From positions 2,277,001-2,341,000 of the forward strand of contig NZ_CP061177.1 in assembly GCF_017355405.1 (NCBI RefSeq): DNA of 64,000 nt. Direction: 5' to 3'. This DNA is from Roseomonas haemaphysalidis. Lineage in GTDB: Bacteria; Pseudomonadota; Alphaproteobacteria; Acetobacterales; Acetobacteraceae. Position numbers and translations under genes: made by a program. Shown here one piece after another: positions 1 to 8,360 of this stretch (the stretch's first letter is position 1; every line of letters starts with the position of its first letter). The notes beneath the pieces are model-generated. The model saw only the letters and a list, made by a program, of their open reading frames with translations, was not told where the DNA came from and searched no databases.

Positions 1-783
1 TCCAACGGGAGCGGCTGGGCGCATTCCGATGGAGACTACGCGCAGCTGGCGATGGCGACCCTGGCCGGCATCGCCCACCTGACCGGCTCGCCCGAGGCCA
101 TTGCAGCCTATAACGCCCTGGCCGCGGATGCGCCGCCCTTCGTCAACGACGCCACCTTCAGCAAGGACCCGACCTTTGCCATCGCGGCGCCAAGCCCGTC
201 GGACATTCCCGTGCTCCCGGGCGGTAACTTGCCGCCGACGCAGCCGGTCCCGGAGCCGACGCCCGAGCCGGTGCCCACTCCCGACCCGGTGCCCACGCAT
301 CCGACGCCCGCCCCGGACCCGGTTCCCGAGCATCCTGTTCCGACCCCGGATCCCGTTCCGTCCCATCCTGATCCAACTCCGGACCCGGTGCCCACCCCCA
401 CCCCCACACCCACTCCGACCCCCGACCCCGTTCCCGAGCAGCCGGCTCCGGACAGTGTCGCGTCGCTGAGCATGAAGGTGGGGACCTTCGGCTTTGTGGG
501 TGGTGCGCCAGACGTCGTCATCACGGTGGACGGCGTCCAGATGTTCCATGGTGCAATCGGCGATGGCAGCGCGACGGTCAGCGAAGTGGTGCTTGGCCAG
601 GTGACTGCCGACACGGACCACCACGTGCTGCTCAGCTTCCCTGAGCAGGGTGAGCCAGGCGGCGTGCTGTATGTCGCTGACATCCTGATGGATGGTGTTT
701 CGGCCGGAACCGGCGTGGCCCTCATGGGCCATGGCGAAGCCAATCTGACGGCGCACGGCAGCGGCGACATCTTCGGGCTCTAA
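1..783 (+). CDS. Secreted polysaccharide-active-like protein, C-terminal part (5' end outside window)
   Basis: The frame is open from base 1 and stops with TAA at 781–783, so only the last 260 residues are seen. Residues 1–65 resemble the C-terminus of the Tat-exported protein at 16620–18761: both have SNGxGWA, GDYAQLA, LTG and DPxF at matching spacing. A proline-rich linker with repeated PDPVP units follows (about residues 75–145). The last 100 residues look like a calcium-dependent carbohydrate-binding module of the CBM60/CBM36 kind, with a VxITVDG stretch and a LYVADILMDGV ending; this is pattern recognition, not a search result. I infer a cell-surface or secreted protein acting on or binding polysaccharide. 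Its catalytic part, if any, lies upstream of the window. Confidence 0.75.
   Translation, partial: SNGSGWAHSDGDYAQLAMATLAGIAHLTGSPEAIAAYNALAADAPPFVNDATFSKDPTFAIAAPSPSDIPVLPGGNLPPTQPVPEPTPEPVPTPDPVPTHPTPAPDPVPEHPVPTPDPVPSHPDPTPDPVPTPTPTPTPTPDPVPEQPAPDSVASLSMKVGTFGFVGGAPDVVITVDGVQMFHGAIGDGSATVSEVVLGQVTADTDHHVLLSFPEQGEPGGVLYVADILMDGVSAGTGVALMGHGEANLTAHGSGDIFGL
235..444 (+). repeat. Degenerate repeats encoding Pro-Asp-Pro-Val-Pro linker
   Basis: Imperfect short direct repeats encode a linker dominated by Pro with Asp, Glu, Thr and Val (units such as PTPDPVP and PEHPVP). It separates the paralogous N-terminal region from the carbohydrate-binding-like domain. Such linkers are common between modules of secreted glycan-active enzymes. 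The repeats are prone to length change by slippage. Confidence 0.8.
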
Positions 784-790
784 ACCGAAT

Positions 791-830
791 GGTCAGGGGG
801 CACGGCGACCTGCCGGGCCCCCTGACCTTT
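791..830 (+). terminator. Rho-independent terminator after the secreted protein gene
   Basis: An 11-bp perfect stem (GGTCAGGGGGC at 791–801 with GCCCCCTGACC at 817–827) has a 15-base loop and is followed by TTT. It lies 8 bases after the stop codon and ends just before the convergent gene at 838, so it may serve both strands. The T-run is short. Confidence 0.7.
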
Positions 831-837
831 GCCGCGA

Positions 838-2559
838 CTATCGTTTGGTGGCGCGCAGGCGGCGGAGATCATCCTCCGCCACCCGGTGCACCTTGTAGCG
901 CCGCCAACCGGCCAGCAGTGCCGCGAGCTGTTCCTCTTGCGAAGCACCTTCCCGCCGCAACCGCTGCAGGGCGGCCCGCGTGGCCAGCACCGGATGCCCC
1001 GCCACCAGGTCCGTGCCCGTGGCCAGCGCGTCCAGGAACACGCCTCCCAGCGCCGGGTTTTCGCGCTCGATCACATAGGCGCCGTAGCCCATGACGGAAC
1101 TGCGGCCGTGTTCCACCATGCGGCGCGCGTAGCCCCGCAACTCGATCAAGCGCGGATGCTGCTGCAGGATCTCACGGATCTCTGTTGCGCTGGCCCGCTT
1201 GTACCGGGTGCCGGTGGGCACCTTGCGCTCGAAGCGCCACAGCAGGTTCGCCATGGCCGTGGCGAGCGGCTGGTCGCCAAACTTGATATCCGGATCTTCC
1301 GGAGCCGCCGCCACGGCCGAGCGCCGCGGCTGCATGTCGTAGCTGGCGCAGGCATCGTCCGCGAGGCCACGGACCACCGGCACACGGAGTGTCGTCTGGG
1401 CCGCGATCACCGCCAGGAGCCGGTGCTGCCCGTCCGCGAGGTGACCGGATGCGGTGAAGCAGATGGGTTGCGCGTTGTCGCACCAGCGGCCTTGCCGCAT
1501 ATCCAGCGCCAATGCCTCGACCACCGCCGTCACTGGCGGACGGGCCGAGGGGTGCTGCGACAGGTAGCGTGCCGCAGTCGCCGGGTCGATCTCCTCCATC
1601 GACCATTCGCACTGCTCCTCGCCACGCCGCGGCACAACGCCGCCGTCAAAGGCATCCAGCCCCCGGTAGCCCATCAGCCGCGGGAAAGGCTCGCCGCGCT
1701 TGCCGTCGGCCCCGGGCGGCTGCCACATCAAGCGGCGCGGCCGGGCGCCCTGTTGCGTCGCGTTCCAGGCCTTGATGGCCAATGCGCTGAGGCGATACAG
1801 CCCCGCCGTCGATGCCGCTTCCTCGCCGCTGCGCTCGATCTCGTCGAACAGCACCACGCCCGGCTCGTCAGGCTGGTAGCTGTCGTGCTGCTCCAATGCG
1901 TCCAGCAGGCGGGTGGTCACGCCGGGCTCGACCTGCCGGCCCATGGCCACGAGCATGCTGCGGATCGGCTCCGGCAGCGGGCTGGCAGGGCGTGCCAGGC
2001 TTTCGGCCAGCGCTTCGCTCAGCGCCGTGCTGCCATGCACGACGCGCCACAACCGCATCCAGCTGGTGGTGCCAGGGGTGCCGGTGGAAAGGACGCATTC
2101 GTCATATTGGGCGAGGCGCGTCAGCAAATTCGCCAGGGCCAGATGATGCGGCATGCCCCGTTGCTTCAGCATGCCGGCCAAGCTGCGGCGCCGGTGCTGG
2201 TCGATCGTGTGGAACACCTCGCTGTCGACCTGCTCCGCCAGCATGGTGCGCAGCGGGATGGCAGTTTCAACGCAGGCATGAAGGCGCTGGACGCCATCGA
2301 TCAACAGCCCGGACGGTGCACGCACCAGGGGCACGCCGTTCAGCACCCAGCATCCTTCGCGCATTGCGCGGCTATAGGCTTCCACCGCGTCGTCACGTCG
2401 CCGCGCGGCGGGGTGAACATTCCCAAGCCATTCGGCCGCCAGGTCGGGGCTGACGCTTTGAAGGCTCAGGTGGATGCCCTTTGCGCACAACGAAGGCGTG
2501 TCCGCGTGCCTGGAGCCAAGGGACGGGATCTTGCGGGGCAATGCGGTCACTTTAAGCAT
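838..2559 (-). CDS. Tandemly duplicated ParB/Srx-like protein of unknown role
   Basis: This 573-residue protein contains two ParB/sulfiredoxin-like units. The first has the signature LIDGVQRL (Asp88–Leu93), the second the fuller LADGQHRL (Asp376–Leu381). Each is followed by a comparable helical region: TIDQHRRRS in copy 1 matches SYDMQPRRS in copy 2, and the C-terminal helices also line up, so the whole protein looks like an old tandem duplication. Single-unit proteins with a DGQHRL motif occur in phages, plasmids and genomic islands; their function is mostly unknown. Copy 1 has lost Gln and His of the motif and may be degenerate or specialised. It faces the terminator of the preceding gene and starts beside the AT-rich region. 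No ribosome-binding site is evident at this ATG. Confidence 0.7.
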   Translation of the reverse strand: MLKVTALPRKIPSLGSRHADTPSLCAKGIHLSLQSVSPDLAAEWLGNVHPAARRRDDAVEAYSRAMREGCWVLNGVPLVRAPSGLLIDGVQRLHACVETAIPLRTMLAEQVDSEVFHTIDQHRRRSLAGMLKQRGMPHHLALANLLTRLAQYDECVLSTGTPGTTSWMRLWRVVHGSTALSEALAESLARPASPLPEPIRSMLVAMGRQVEPGVTTRLLDALEQHDSYQPDEPGVVLFDEIERSGEEAASTAGLYRLSALAIKAWNATQQGARPRRLMWQPPGADGKRGEPFPRLMGYRGLDAFDGGVVPRRGEEQCEWSMEEIDPATAARYLSQHPSARPPVTAVVEALALDMRQGRWCDNAQPICFTASGHLADGQHRLLAVIAAQTTLRVPVVRGLADDACASYDMQPRRSAVAAAPEDPDIKFGDQPLATAMANLLWRFERKVPTGTRYKRASATEIREILQQHPRLIELRGYARRMVEHGRSSVMGYGAYVIERENPALGGVFLDALATGTDLVAGHPVLATRAALQRLRREGASQEEQLAALLAGWRRYKVHRVAEDDLRRLRATKR

Positions 2560-3619
2560 TCAGGCGCCCGTCAACAGTCCCGCTCCCGCGCGCTGCTGAC
2601 ACTGCGCCACATACGGTCCCCAGGGCAGCACAACGGTCCAGGACAGCAGCAGGCCCAAACCGCAATGCCGTTCCGATCACCACGGATAATGGCCAGTTCA
2701 CCTGCGCCTCCAAACCCCATCTTCTTGACGAAAAAAACGCAAACCCGCCGGATGCGGCGACGATATCTTGGAAGGCATGGGGGCACTGAAAAGAGCGAGC
2801 AACCCACATAACCCCAAACCTTTCTGCCGCCCGTCCCAAGCCAGCGAGATTTACCTCTGAGGCAAACCTCGCCCCGGCGTACCTCACCATTCTTAAACTG
2901 CGTAGCAAGAAGTGTAAAAATTTTCGACAGTTATAATTTCGATATCGCAAGTTTTGGGGACAGGCGCCCATTGCGAGTTCGACACCTCATTGCGGCGGAA
3001 AAAGAGCCCAATCCAGGCATCGGTACGATAAGGAAGTATTCTCAAAACCGTGAGCTGCGGAGCATGGTACCTGTGCAGTCAACACGGCTCCGTGATCGTC
3101 CAAACCGGCCCAAGACGATCCGAACTTCATTGGAATTCTCAACTCCACAGAACCAATACCTGCTTCATGGGCGATTTATCGCATGCGCTTATCACGTCTT
3201 GTTGTGCAGAATTTTTTGCAAGAAAAACAGATGGAGCGTCATTTAAACAATATAATACAAGTAGTTTTGAGAAAATTTGGGGTAAACCACCTAGTAATCC
3301 TGATTACCAACTTAACTTGCAAAGCAATTCGGAAAAAATTTGTATAGATTCCTCAGAATATCATGAGGGATAGAGGCGCTTATTCATGAGATTGGCTCGA
3401 ACGTAAGCCAAACATGCGTAAAATTTGTAAGATACTGGCTGCCACAATCATTACAATTGAGGCTGGTGTGGTACTAAACTGCGTAATTCGCAGGTCGGTT
3501 TGCATGTGGTGGTTTTCCAAATGCGACACATGGCGTTCTATGCGTCGCCAGCTCTGGTTGCGTAAGGTTTTGCACCGAACCGCTTGACGTTCCTGGCGGA
3601 CAGAAATGGAGATCGATGC
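2560..3619. other. AT-rich intergenic region without a convincing gene
   Basis: About 1 kb, much richer in A and T than the surroundings from roughly 2830 on. Short open frames exist (2552–2971 minus, 2971–3246 plus, 3050–3373 plus), but none shows a recognisable domain, a good ribosome-binding site or the G/C third-position bias of neighbouring genes. It must hold the promoters of the ParB/Srx-like gene (minus) and of the leader ORF and XRE gene (plus). Two GTGTAAA-type motifs are present (2911–2924 and, weaker, 3417–3430). Confidence 0.6.
2911..2924 (+). promoter_or_regulatory. GTGTAAA(A/T)TTT-like motif, copy 1
   Basis: AGTGTAAAAATTTT matches the motif found twice at 15259–15324 and twice at 28521–28605. 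It lies about 350 bp upstream of the ParB/Srx-like start. The role is unknown; a shared regulator site or an AT-rich promoter element are both possible. Confidence 0.35.
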
Positions 3620-3724
3620 ATGAGCCCCCCCGAAGATCGCCCCGCTTGCTGCGCCGGAGCTGGCGCCCCCTTCCGCCCCGTGGACATCGCCTTGGCGTCC
3701 CTTTCTGTTCTGGAGACTGTGTAA
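3620..3724 (+). CDS. 34-residue leader ORF coupled to XRE regulator
   Basis: An ATG at 3620 is preceded at 8 bases by GGAG (3608–3611) and opens a 34-codon frame ending in TAA at 3722–3724. The last A of that stop is the first base of the XRE gene's ATG (TAATG), the classical geometry of translational coupling. The peptide (begins MSPPEDRPACC, ends SVLETV) has no recognised domain and contains two adjacent Cys residues. It may be a real small protein, or a leader whose translation sets expression of the regulator. Confidence 0.45.
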   Translation: MSPPEDRPACCAGAGAPFRPVDIALASLSVLETV

Positions 3725-4128
3725 TGACCCGTGGCCCGACTACCTCTGATTCCGCCGTCGGTCGTGAAATCCGTCAGTACCGCCGCTCGGCCGGGCTGAC
3801 GCAGAAGCAGATTGCCAGCATGGTGGGTGTCACCGGTGCGCAGCTGCATCGCTACGAGACCGGTTCGACGCGCATCACCGCGAGCCGGCTGATCGATATC
3901 GCCAATGCTCTGGGCGTCCGCCCCGACACGCTGCTGGCAACCGCCGCCGCCGCCGGTACCGAGCCGGTCGCAATGCCGAACCTGGCCAATTCTGGCCAGG
4001 AGATCGTCGAGCTGATTCAGATGTTCGGCAGCATTTCCGACCCGCGCCACCGCAGCGCGCTGGTCGCCGTTGCCCGGATGATGACGTCGCCCCAGGCGCA
4101 GCGGAACGGGACCGACGAGACCCCCTGA
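3724..4128 (+). CDS. XRE-family helix-turn-helix transcriptional regulator
   Basis: A 134-residue protein with one Cro/C1-type helix-turn-helix at about residues 13–67 (GREIRQYRRSAGLTQKQIA, then MVGVTGAQLHRYETG and ITASRLIDIANALGV). The C-terminal 60 residues are family-specific and could mediate oligomerisation. The start at 3724 has GGAG at 3712–3715; longer forms read through the leader ORF region in a poorer frame. It sits at the edge of the polysaccharide locus, which suggests, but does not prove, control of that locus. A terminator follows immediately. Confidence 0.85.
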   Translation: MTRGPTTSDSAVGREIRQYRRSAGLTQKQIASMVGVTGAQLHRYETGSTRITASRLIDIANALGVRPDTLLATAAAAGTEPVAMPNLANSGQEIVELIQMFGSISDPRHRSALVAVARMMTSPQAQRNGTDETP

Positions 4129-4218
4129 TCCGGCAGGTCACCGCATGGTCCCGGCTATCCCCCGGGCCGGTCCATGCGGTCGAGCGGCCCCAGTGGCCAT
4201 CAGGATGATGCGCTTGCA

Positions 4219-4250
4219 GGCCTGCTGCCCTTCGGGGCGGCAGGCCTTTT
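4219..4250 (+). terminator. Terminator of the XRE gene
   Basis: A 12-bp stem (GGCCTGCTGCCC at 4219–4230, GGGCGGCAGGCC at 4235–4246; one G·T pair) has a TTCG loop and is followed by TTTT. It is oriented for the plus strand and abuts the convergent glycosyltransferase gene. Confidence 0.85.
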
Positions 4251-4251
4251 A

Positions 4252-5379
4252 TCAGGCCGCCGTGGCCAGGGTTGTGCGGCCGATCGTGCGGTCGATCACG
4301 GCAGCATGCGCCTGGAACATGGTTTCCTGGTCGTAGTCCTGCAACGCCTTCGCCCGGTTCGCGGTACCAAGGCGGCTGCGCAGTTCGGCATCCTGCAGCA
4401 ACGGCCTCAGCGCACCGGCCAACGCACCATCCTCCTGCGCCACCACCAGCGCGGCATTCTCTTCCGCCACCATATGCCGCACATCGCCGGCATCGGTGCT
4501 GGCGACCGGCAGGCCGGACGCCATGGCCTCCAGCACGGAAAAGGGCATCTGCTCCGTGTCCGAGGACAGGGCAAAGATATCCAGTCCGCGATAAGCAGCC
4601 GCAGGGTCGGGCATGTGTCCGGCAAAGCGGACCACCTCGGCGATGCCAAGTTCGCCCGCCAGTGCTTCCAGCTTCGGTCGTTCGGTCCCGTCACCCATCA
4701 CCGCGAGTCGCAGGGAAACGCCGTCCCGCCGCAGCAGGGCGCAGGCGCGCAGTAGGCGGCCAATGTTCTTTTCCGTCCGCAGGGCCGCGACGGTGCCAAT
4801 CAGCGGGGCCTGGCCCGGCGGCCCGGCATCGGCGGCGGCGCCGTCCGGGGAAAAGCGGCTGACATCCATGCCGTTGGGAATGTGATGCACCTGCCGGGCG
4901 GGCAGGTTCCAGCGTTCCAGCGCCGCTTGCATCAGGATGCGCGATGGCACCACCACGGTGCTGTTCCGCAGCGCCACGCGGCGCGTCAGGATGCGACGGC
5001 GGAACTGGCCGCCGCTTTCCTCGGGCCCGAAGCCGTCCTCGGTATGCAGGTGGGGCAGGGACGGCCGGGCCAGCCGGGTCAAGGCCCACTCGATGCTGCC
5101 CCAGTTGCTGGTCACCAGCAGGTCCGGCTTCATGCGGGCGAACAGGCGGCCGATCGCCAGCATGGTGCGGGGCAGCGCCTCGCCCTTGGTGACGGGCGAC
5201 GCCACCATCTCCAACGGCACCCCGGGCGCGATGCGCTCCAGGCAACCGCTGCGCCCGTCCAGCGCCACCACGGCGTGGCGGTAGCGGGCGCCAAACCGGT
5301 TGGCGATGGCGGCGAAGCGAACCTGCGCCCCGCCAACGTCGAAGGTGGGATAGACATGCAGCAGCAGCGGCGCGGTCAT
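4252..5379 (-). CDS. GT4-type glycosyltransferase
   Basis: A 375-residue GT-B glycosyltransferase. The N-terminal domain opens with VYPTFDVGGAQ (glycine-rich nucleotide-sugar site). The C-terminal Glycos_transf_1 domain carries IPNGMD, LIGTVAALRTEKN and the donor-binding E-x7-E region SVLEAMASGLPVASTDAGD. It should add one sugar to the lipid-linked repeat unit on the cytoplasmic face of the membrane. The ATG at 5379 overlaps the stop of the upstream gene by 4 bases (ATGA), so longer forms are rejected. It is the last gene of a minus-strand run of five (9871 down to 4252). Confidence 0.88.
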   Translation of the reverse strand: MTAPLLLHVYPTFDVGGAQVRFAAIANRFGARYRHAVVALDGRSGCLERIAPGVPLEMVASPVTKGEALPRTMLAIGRLFARMKPDLLVTSNWGSIEWALTRLARPSLPHLHTEDGFGPEESGGQFRRRILTRRVALRNSTVVVPSRILMQAALERWNLPARQVHHIPNGMDVSRFSPDGAAADAGPPGQAPLIGTVAALRTEKNIGRLLRACALLRRDGVSLRLAVMGDGTERPKLEALAGELGIAEVVRFAGHMPDPAAAYRGLDIFALSSDTEQMPFSVLEAMASGLPVASTDAGDVRHMVAEENAALVVAQEDGALAGALRPLLQDAELRSRLGTANRAKALQDYDQETMFQAHAAVIDRTIGRTTLATAA

Positions 5380-6542
5380 TCGGCGGCGCTCCGCGGCGCG
5401 GCGCCGCGCAGGCGGAACATTTCCTCGGCCGCCAGCGCCAGCACGCGGCGGGCATTGCCGGCCCAGGTCAGGTCGCTGCGGCTGATCTCGGCGCGGGCAT
5501 TCTCGCCCAGCCGGCGGCGCAACGCCGGGTCGGTGGCCAGGCGCAGAATCGCCTGCCACTGCTCCTCGGGATTGTTCGGATCGAACAGCAGCGCCGTTTC
5601 GCCATCCCGCAGCACTTCGCGGAGGTTGGGCTGGTCGGGCGCGACGATGGCTCGGCCGGCCGCCATGTATTCGAAGACCTTGAGCGGCGAGGCATAGGGC
5701 ACGGATGCCGGCTGCAAGGCGATGTCGAACTGGGACACGATTCCCGGGATGGCTTCCCGCGCCGCCAGCCCACCGAAGGTCACGCGGTCGGCGACGCCGA
5801 GCTCCCTGGCCAGCGTTTCCAGCGGCACCCGCGCCGGACCTTCGCCCACCACATGCATCGCCAGCGTCGGCGTGCCACGATAGCCAGCCAGGGCGCGGAT
5901 CACCCGGTCCAGCCCGTGCCAGTCACGGATAAAGCCGACGAAGCCCAGCACCACCGGCCCGCCTTCCGGTCGCGCCTGCAGGGCGGCGAAGTCTTCCGGA
6001 TGGATGCCGTTGGGCACCACGGTGATGCGCTCGCGCGGCACGCCGGCGGCGGCGACCTTGGCACCCAGCACCTCCGTCACCGGCAGCACGCGGCTGGCCC
6101 GGCGCCAGGGCAGGTGCTCCAGCGCGGTGGCGAGCCGCTTCAGCGACAGGTTGCCGAAGCGCGCGCGCTCCTCGGCCAGGGGGGCGTTCACCTCCAGCAG
6201 CAACGGCACCTTGTGGCGGGCAGAGACTATGGTGCCGGCCAGGTGGAACAGGTTGGCGCGCTCATAGATCACGTCCGGGCGGAAGTCGCGCGCCGCGCGC
6301 TCCAGCCGCAGGGTGGCGGGCACGATGTAGGCCAGCTCGGCCAGCTCCCCCACCCAGCCGGGCAGCTTGTCGCGCAACAGCGAAACCGCCTTGCTGTCGC
6401 CGCCCAGCTCCGCCTGGGCAAAGCCGGGCGGGCCGACCACCAGAACCTCGTGGCCGGCGGCGCGCAGCGCGTCCACCATGGCCTCCAGGTGCACCGCCTG
6501 CCCATCGCGCGAGCGGATGCGGTGGCTGTAGAGGATCCTCAT
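5376..6542 (-). CDS. GT4-type glycosyltransferase
   Basis: A 388-residue GT-B glycosyltransferase starting MRILYSHRIRSRDGQAVH, with VVPNGIHPEDF, VLGFVGFIRDWHGLD and the E-x7-E type segment KVFEYMAAGRAIVAPD in the second domain. The predicted role is a sugar transfer in exopolysaccharide repeat-unit assembly; donor and acceptor cannot be told from sequence. The ATG at 6542 overlaps the preceding stop by 4 bases, which fixes the start and indicates translational coupling with both neighbours. Confidence 0.87.
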   Translation of the reverse strand: MRILYSHRIRSRDGQAVHLEAMVDALRAAGHEVLVVGPPGFAQAELGGDSKAVSLLRDKLPGWVGELAELAYIVPATLRLERAARDFRPDVIYERANLFHLAGTIVSARHKVPLLLEVNAPLAEERARFGNLSLKRLATALEHLPWRRASRVLPVTEVLGAKVAAAGVPRERITVVPNGIHPEDFAALQARPEGGPVVLGFVGFIRDWHGLDRVIRALAGYRGTPTLAMHVVGEGPARVPLETLARELGVADRVTFGGLAAREAIPGIVSQFDIALQPASVPYASPLKVFEYMAAGRAIVAPDQPNLREVLRDGETALLFDPNNPEEQWQAILRLATDPALRRRLGENARAEISRSDLTWAGNARRVLALAAEEMFRLRGAAPRSAAE

Positions 6543-7609
6543 GCGTGGCGTCTCCGTTCGATCCATTGCATCGCCTGGCGGCGACCGTGTCCTGCGGTTT
6601 GTTTGGCGATGGCCAGCAGACCTGCGGCGTTGAGCGGGTCCGCCAGCAGCAGGCCTATGCGCTGGCGACGCTCGGCCACCCAAAGCGGTTTATAGCCATC
6701 GTCACCGCGGCCGAAATCCAGGGCGGTGGCGCGGTCCTGTTCGATCAGGCCGCGGATCATCAGGGCCGTCAGCACCGTGCCGGGGGAGCCGGCCCGCGCA
6801 TCCTCGGCATGCGCCAGCTTGAGCAGCGAGGCATAGCCACCGGCCAGCACCCAATACTGCGCCGCCAGCACCGCGCCTGCCGCGTCACGCAGCACCCCGA
6901 GGCGCAGCAGCCCGGCGGCCGCCGTCGCCCGCATCAGGGCCGCGTCGAAATCCGGAAACGGCTCAAACGGCTTCCAACTGCGGGCGCGGACATCCTCGTA
7001 GGCGCGAATGCCGGCTTCCAGGGCCGCGCCGGGGGTGACGACCAGCTCGAAGCGGGTGTCGCGCATGGCCTTGGCCAGCTTGCGCTGGATCGTGTTGCGC
7101 AGCGCGGGAGCACGGCCGGCGAGGTAGCCTTGCCAGCCCGCCCCGGGATCGAGCGGTTGCCACCAATTGCCGAAATGCGTGAAGGGCAGGGCCCGCAGCC
7201 CGGCCCCGCGCAAACCGGCCCGGATCACGGCGAGTTTCGGCGCATCCTCCGGCAGCGTGTCCAGCACCGTCGGCGCCCGGCCGCGCAACAGGCTGCCCAT
7301 GGCCATTGCGCCGGCTTCCGTGGACTGGTCCGGCCCCAGCAGCGGTTGCCAGCTCAATGTATAAGGTGTCGCGAGGCTGCGCAGCGTGCCGGACTGGCGC
7401 ATCAACGGCAGCAGCAGCGTGTCGCCCGCCCGGGCCAGCACCGGCTCGGCGCCAGCAGGCATGGCATGCGCCAGCACCGTGTCGAACCACAGGCGGCTGC
7501 CGAAGAAGTCGGCGCTGCCGCTGGGTGCCAGGAACGGGTCGCACCAGGCCGGCAGCCCGGCGGCGGGGGGCAGCGGCACCAGCACGGCGGTGTCAGTCGC
7601 GGATCGCAT
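6539..7609 (-). CDS. GNAT/FemAB-like acyltransferase (CelD/BcsL type)
   Basis: A 356-residue protein with a FemAB/GNAT-like fold: NTIQRKLAKAMRDTRFELVV in the middle and ALDFGRGDDGYKPLWV near the C-terminus, the pattern of CelD/BcsL-type acyltransferases often found in exopolysaccharide clusters. It probably acylates a sugar or transfers an aminoacyl group to the polymer. I chose ATG 7609, giving a 17-base overlap with the upstream gene; the frame extends further upstream but without a ribosome-binding site. A second member of the same broad family is at 9931–10959. Confidence 0.75.
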   Translation of the reverse strand: MRSATDTAVLVPLPPAAGLPAWCDPFLAPSGSADFFGSRLWFDTVLAHAMPAGAEPVLARAGDTLLLPLMRQSGTLRSLATPYTLSWQPLLGPDQSTEAGAMAMGSLLRGRAPTVLDTLPEDAPKLAVIRAGLRGAGLRALPFTHFGNWWQPLDPGAGWQGYLAGRAPALRNTIQRKLAKAMRDTRFELVVTPGAALEAGIRAYEDVRARSWKPFEPFPDFDAALMRATAAAGLLRLGVLRDAAGAVLAAQYWVLAGGYASLLKLAHAEDARAGSPGTVLTALMIRGLIEQDRATALDFGRGDDGYKPLWVAERRQRIGLLLADPLNAAGLLAIAKQTAGHGRRQAMQWIERRRHA

Positions 7610-8360
7610 ACACCAGCCTCCCGGCCCATTCGCGCAGCGCGAACCAGCTTTCGGACAGGTGGTCCGGACGCGGGATCCAGTCCGACCAGCTGCCATCAGG
7701 CCCGCGGGTCACGCGCACCGGCGCCGCGACGACGTGCAAGCCGGTGCGCCCGAAGGCTTCCAGCGCCCGCGGCAGATGCCATGCATGGGTGACGACATAG
7801 GCGGCTGTGATGCCGTCTTGCCGCAGCACCGCCGTGCTTTCCACCGCGTTGCCCCTGGTGTCCGGCGCCTTGCCCTCGACCCATCGGGTCGGGACGTTGA
7901 AATCCGTTTCCAGGCTGTGCTGCATCAGCGTCGCGATCGGGGGCGTGCCGGCCGACAGCACCCCGCCGGTGACCAGGATAGGCAGGCCGGTGCTCCGGTG
8001 CAGCGCTGCCCCGGCGCGCAGGCGCTCCAGTGTCATCGGCCCGACATCCGCGCCGTCCATGCCATGCGCCAGCTCGGCGCCCAGGATGACGATGGCCTGC
8101 GGCGCCGGCCCCGGCGGCCCGGCCCGGGCGGCGCCCACCAGCCGCACCTCGCGCTCCAGCGACTCCGTCAGCAGGCCGGACGCCATCGGCGTGGACATCA
8201 GCCCCAGCGCCAGCGCGGCGGCGATCACCACCAGCCCGCCCGGCCGCCAGCCGCGCCATGCCAGCAATCCGCCCGCCAGGCACGCCAGCACCAGCCCGAG
8301 CGGCGGCAGGACCAGCGCCGTCAGGATCTGTTGCGGCAGGAGCGAGACGGACAGCTCCAT
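7593..8360 (-). CDS. YdcF/ElyC-type (DUF218) membrane protein
   Basis: A 255-residue protein with two hydrophobic segments at the N-terminus (about residues 10–65) and a DUF218 domain after them: AIVILGAEL, LERLRAGAALHRSTGLPILVTGG, a conserved acidic region around TRGNAVEST and AYVVTHAWHLPRAL. SanA/ElyC/YdcF proteins are linked to envelope polysaccharide or lipid-carrier metabolism, but their biochemical activity is unsettled. Its ATG shares base 8360 with the previous stop, so it is co-translated with the deacetylase gene. Confidence 0.8.
   Translation of the reverse strand: MELSVSLLPQQILTALVLPPLGLVLACLAGGLLAWRGWRPGGLVVIAAALALGLMSTPMASGLLTESLEREVRLVGAARAGPPGPAPQAIVILGAELAHGMDGADVGPMTLERLRAGAALHRSTGLPILVTGGVLSAGTPPIATLMQHSLETDFNVPTRWVEGKAPDTRGNAVESTAVLRQDGITAAYVVTHAWHLPRALEAFGRTGLHVVAAPVRVTRGPDGSWSDWIPRPDHLSESWFALREWAGRLVYAIRD

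Noticed and set aside
829..2811. Long plus-strand open frame (660 codons) opposite the ParB/Srx-like gene
   Set aside because: It is a GC-bias shadow of the minus-strand gene: Arg/His/Gln-rich, without domains. The minus-strand protein has recognisable motifs and an internal duplication.
2600..2830. Possible insertion-sequence remnant (a short frame reads VPITTDNGQF, like the DDE segment of some transposases)
   Set aside because: Only this one short match is seen, with no flanking transposase motifs, inverted repeats or target duplication. Chance is more likely.
2971..3373. Two overlapping plus-strand frames (91 and 107 codons) in the AT-rich region
   Set aside because: No good start site, codon bias unlike any neighbour and no known domain. 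Open frames of this length are expected in AT-rich DNA by chance less often than here in GC-rich DNA, but nothing positive supports them.
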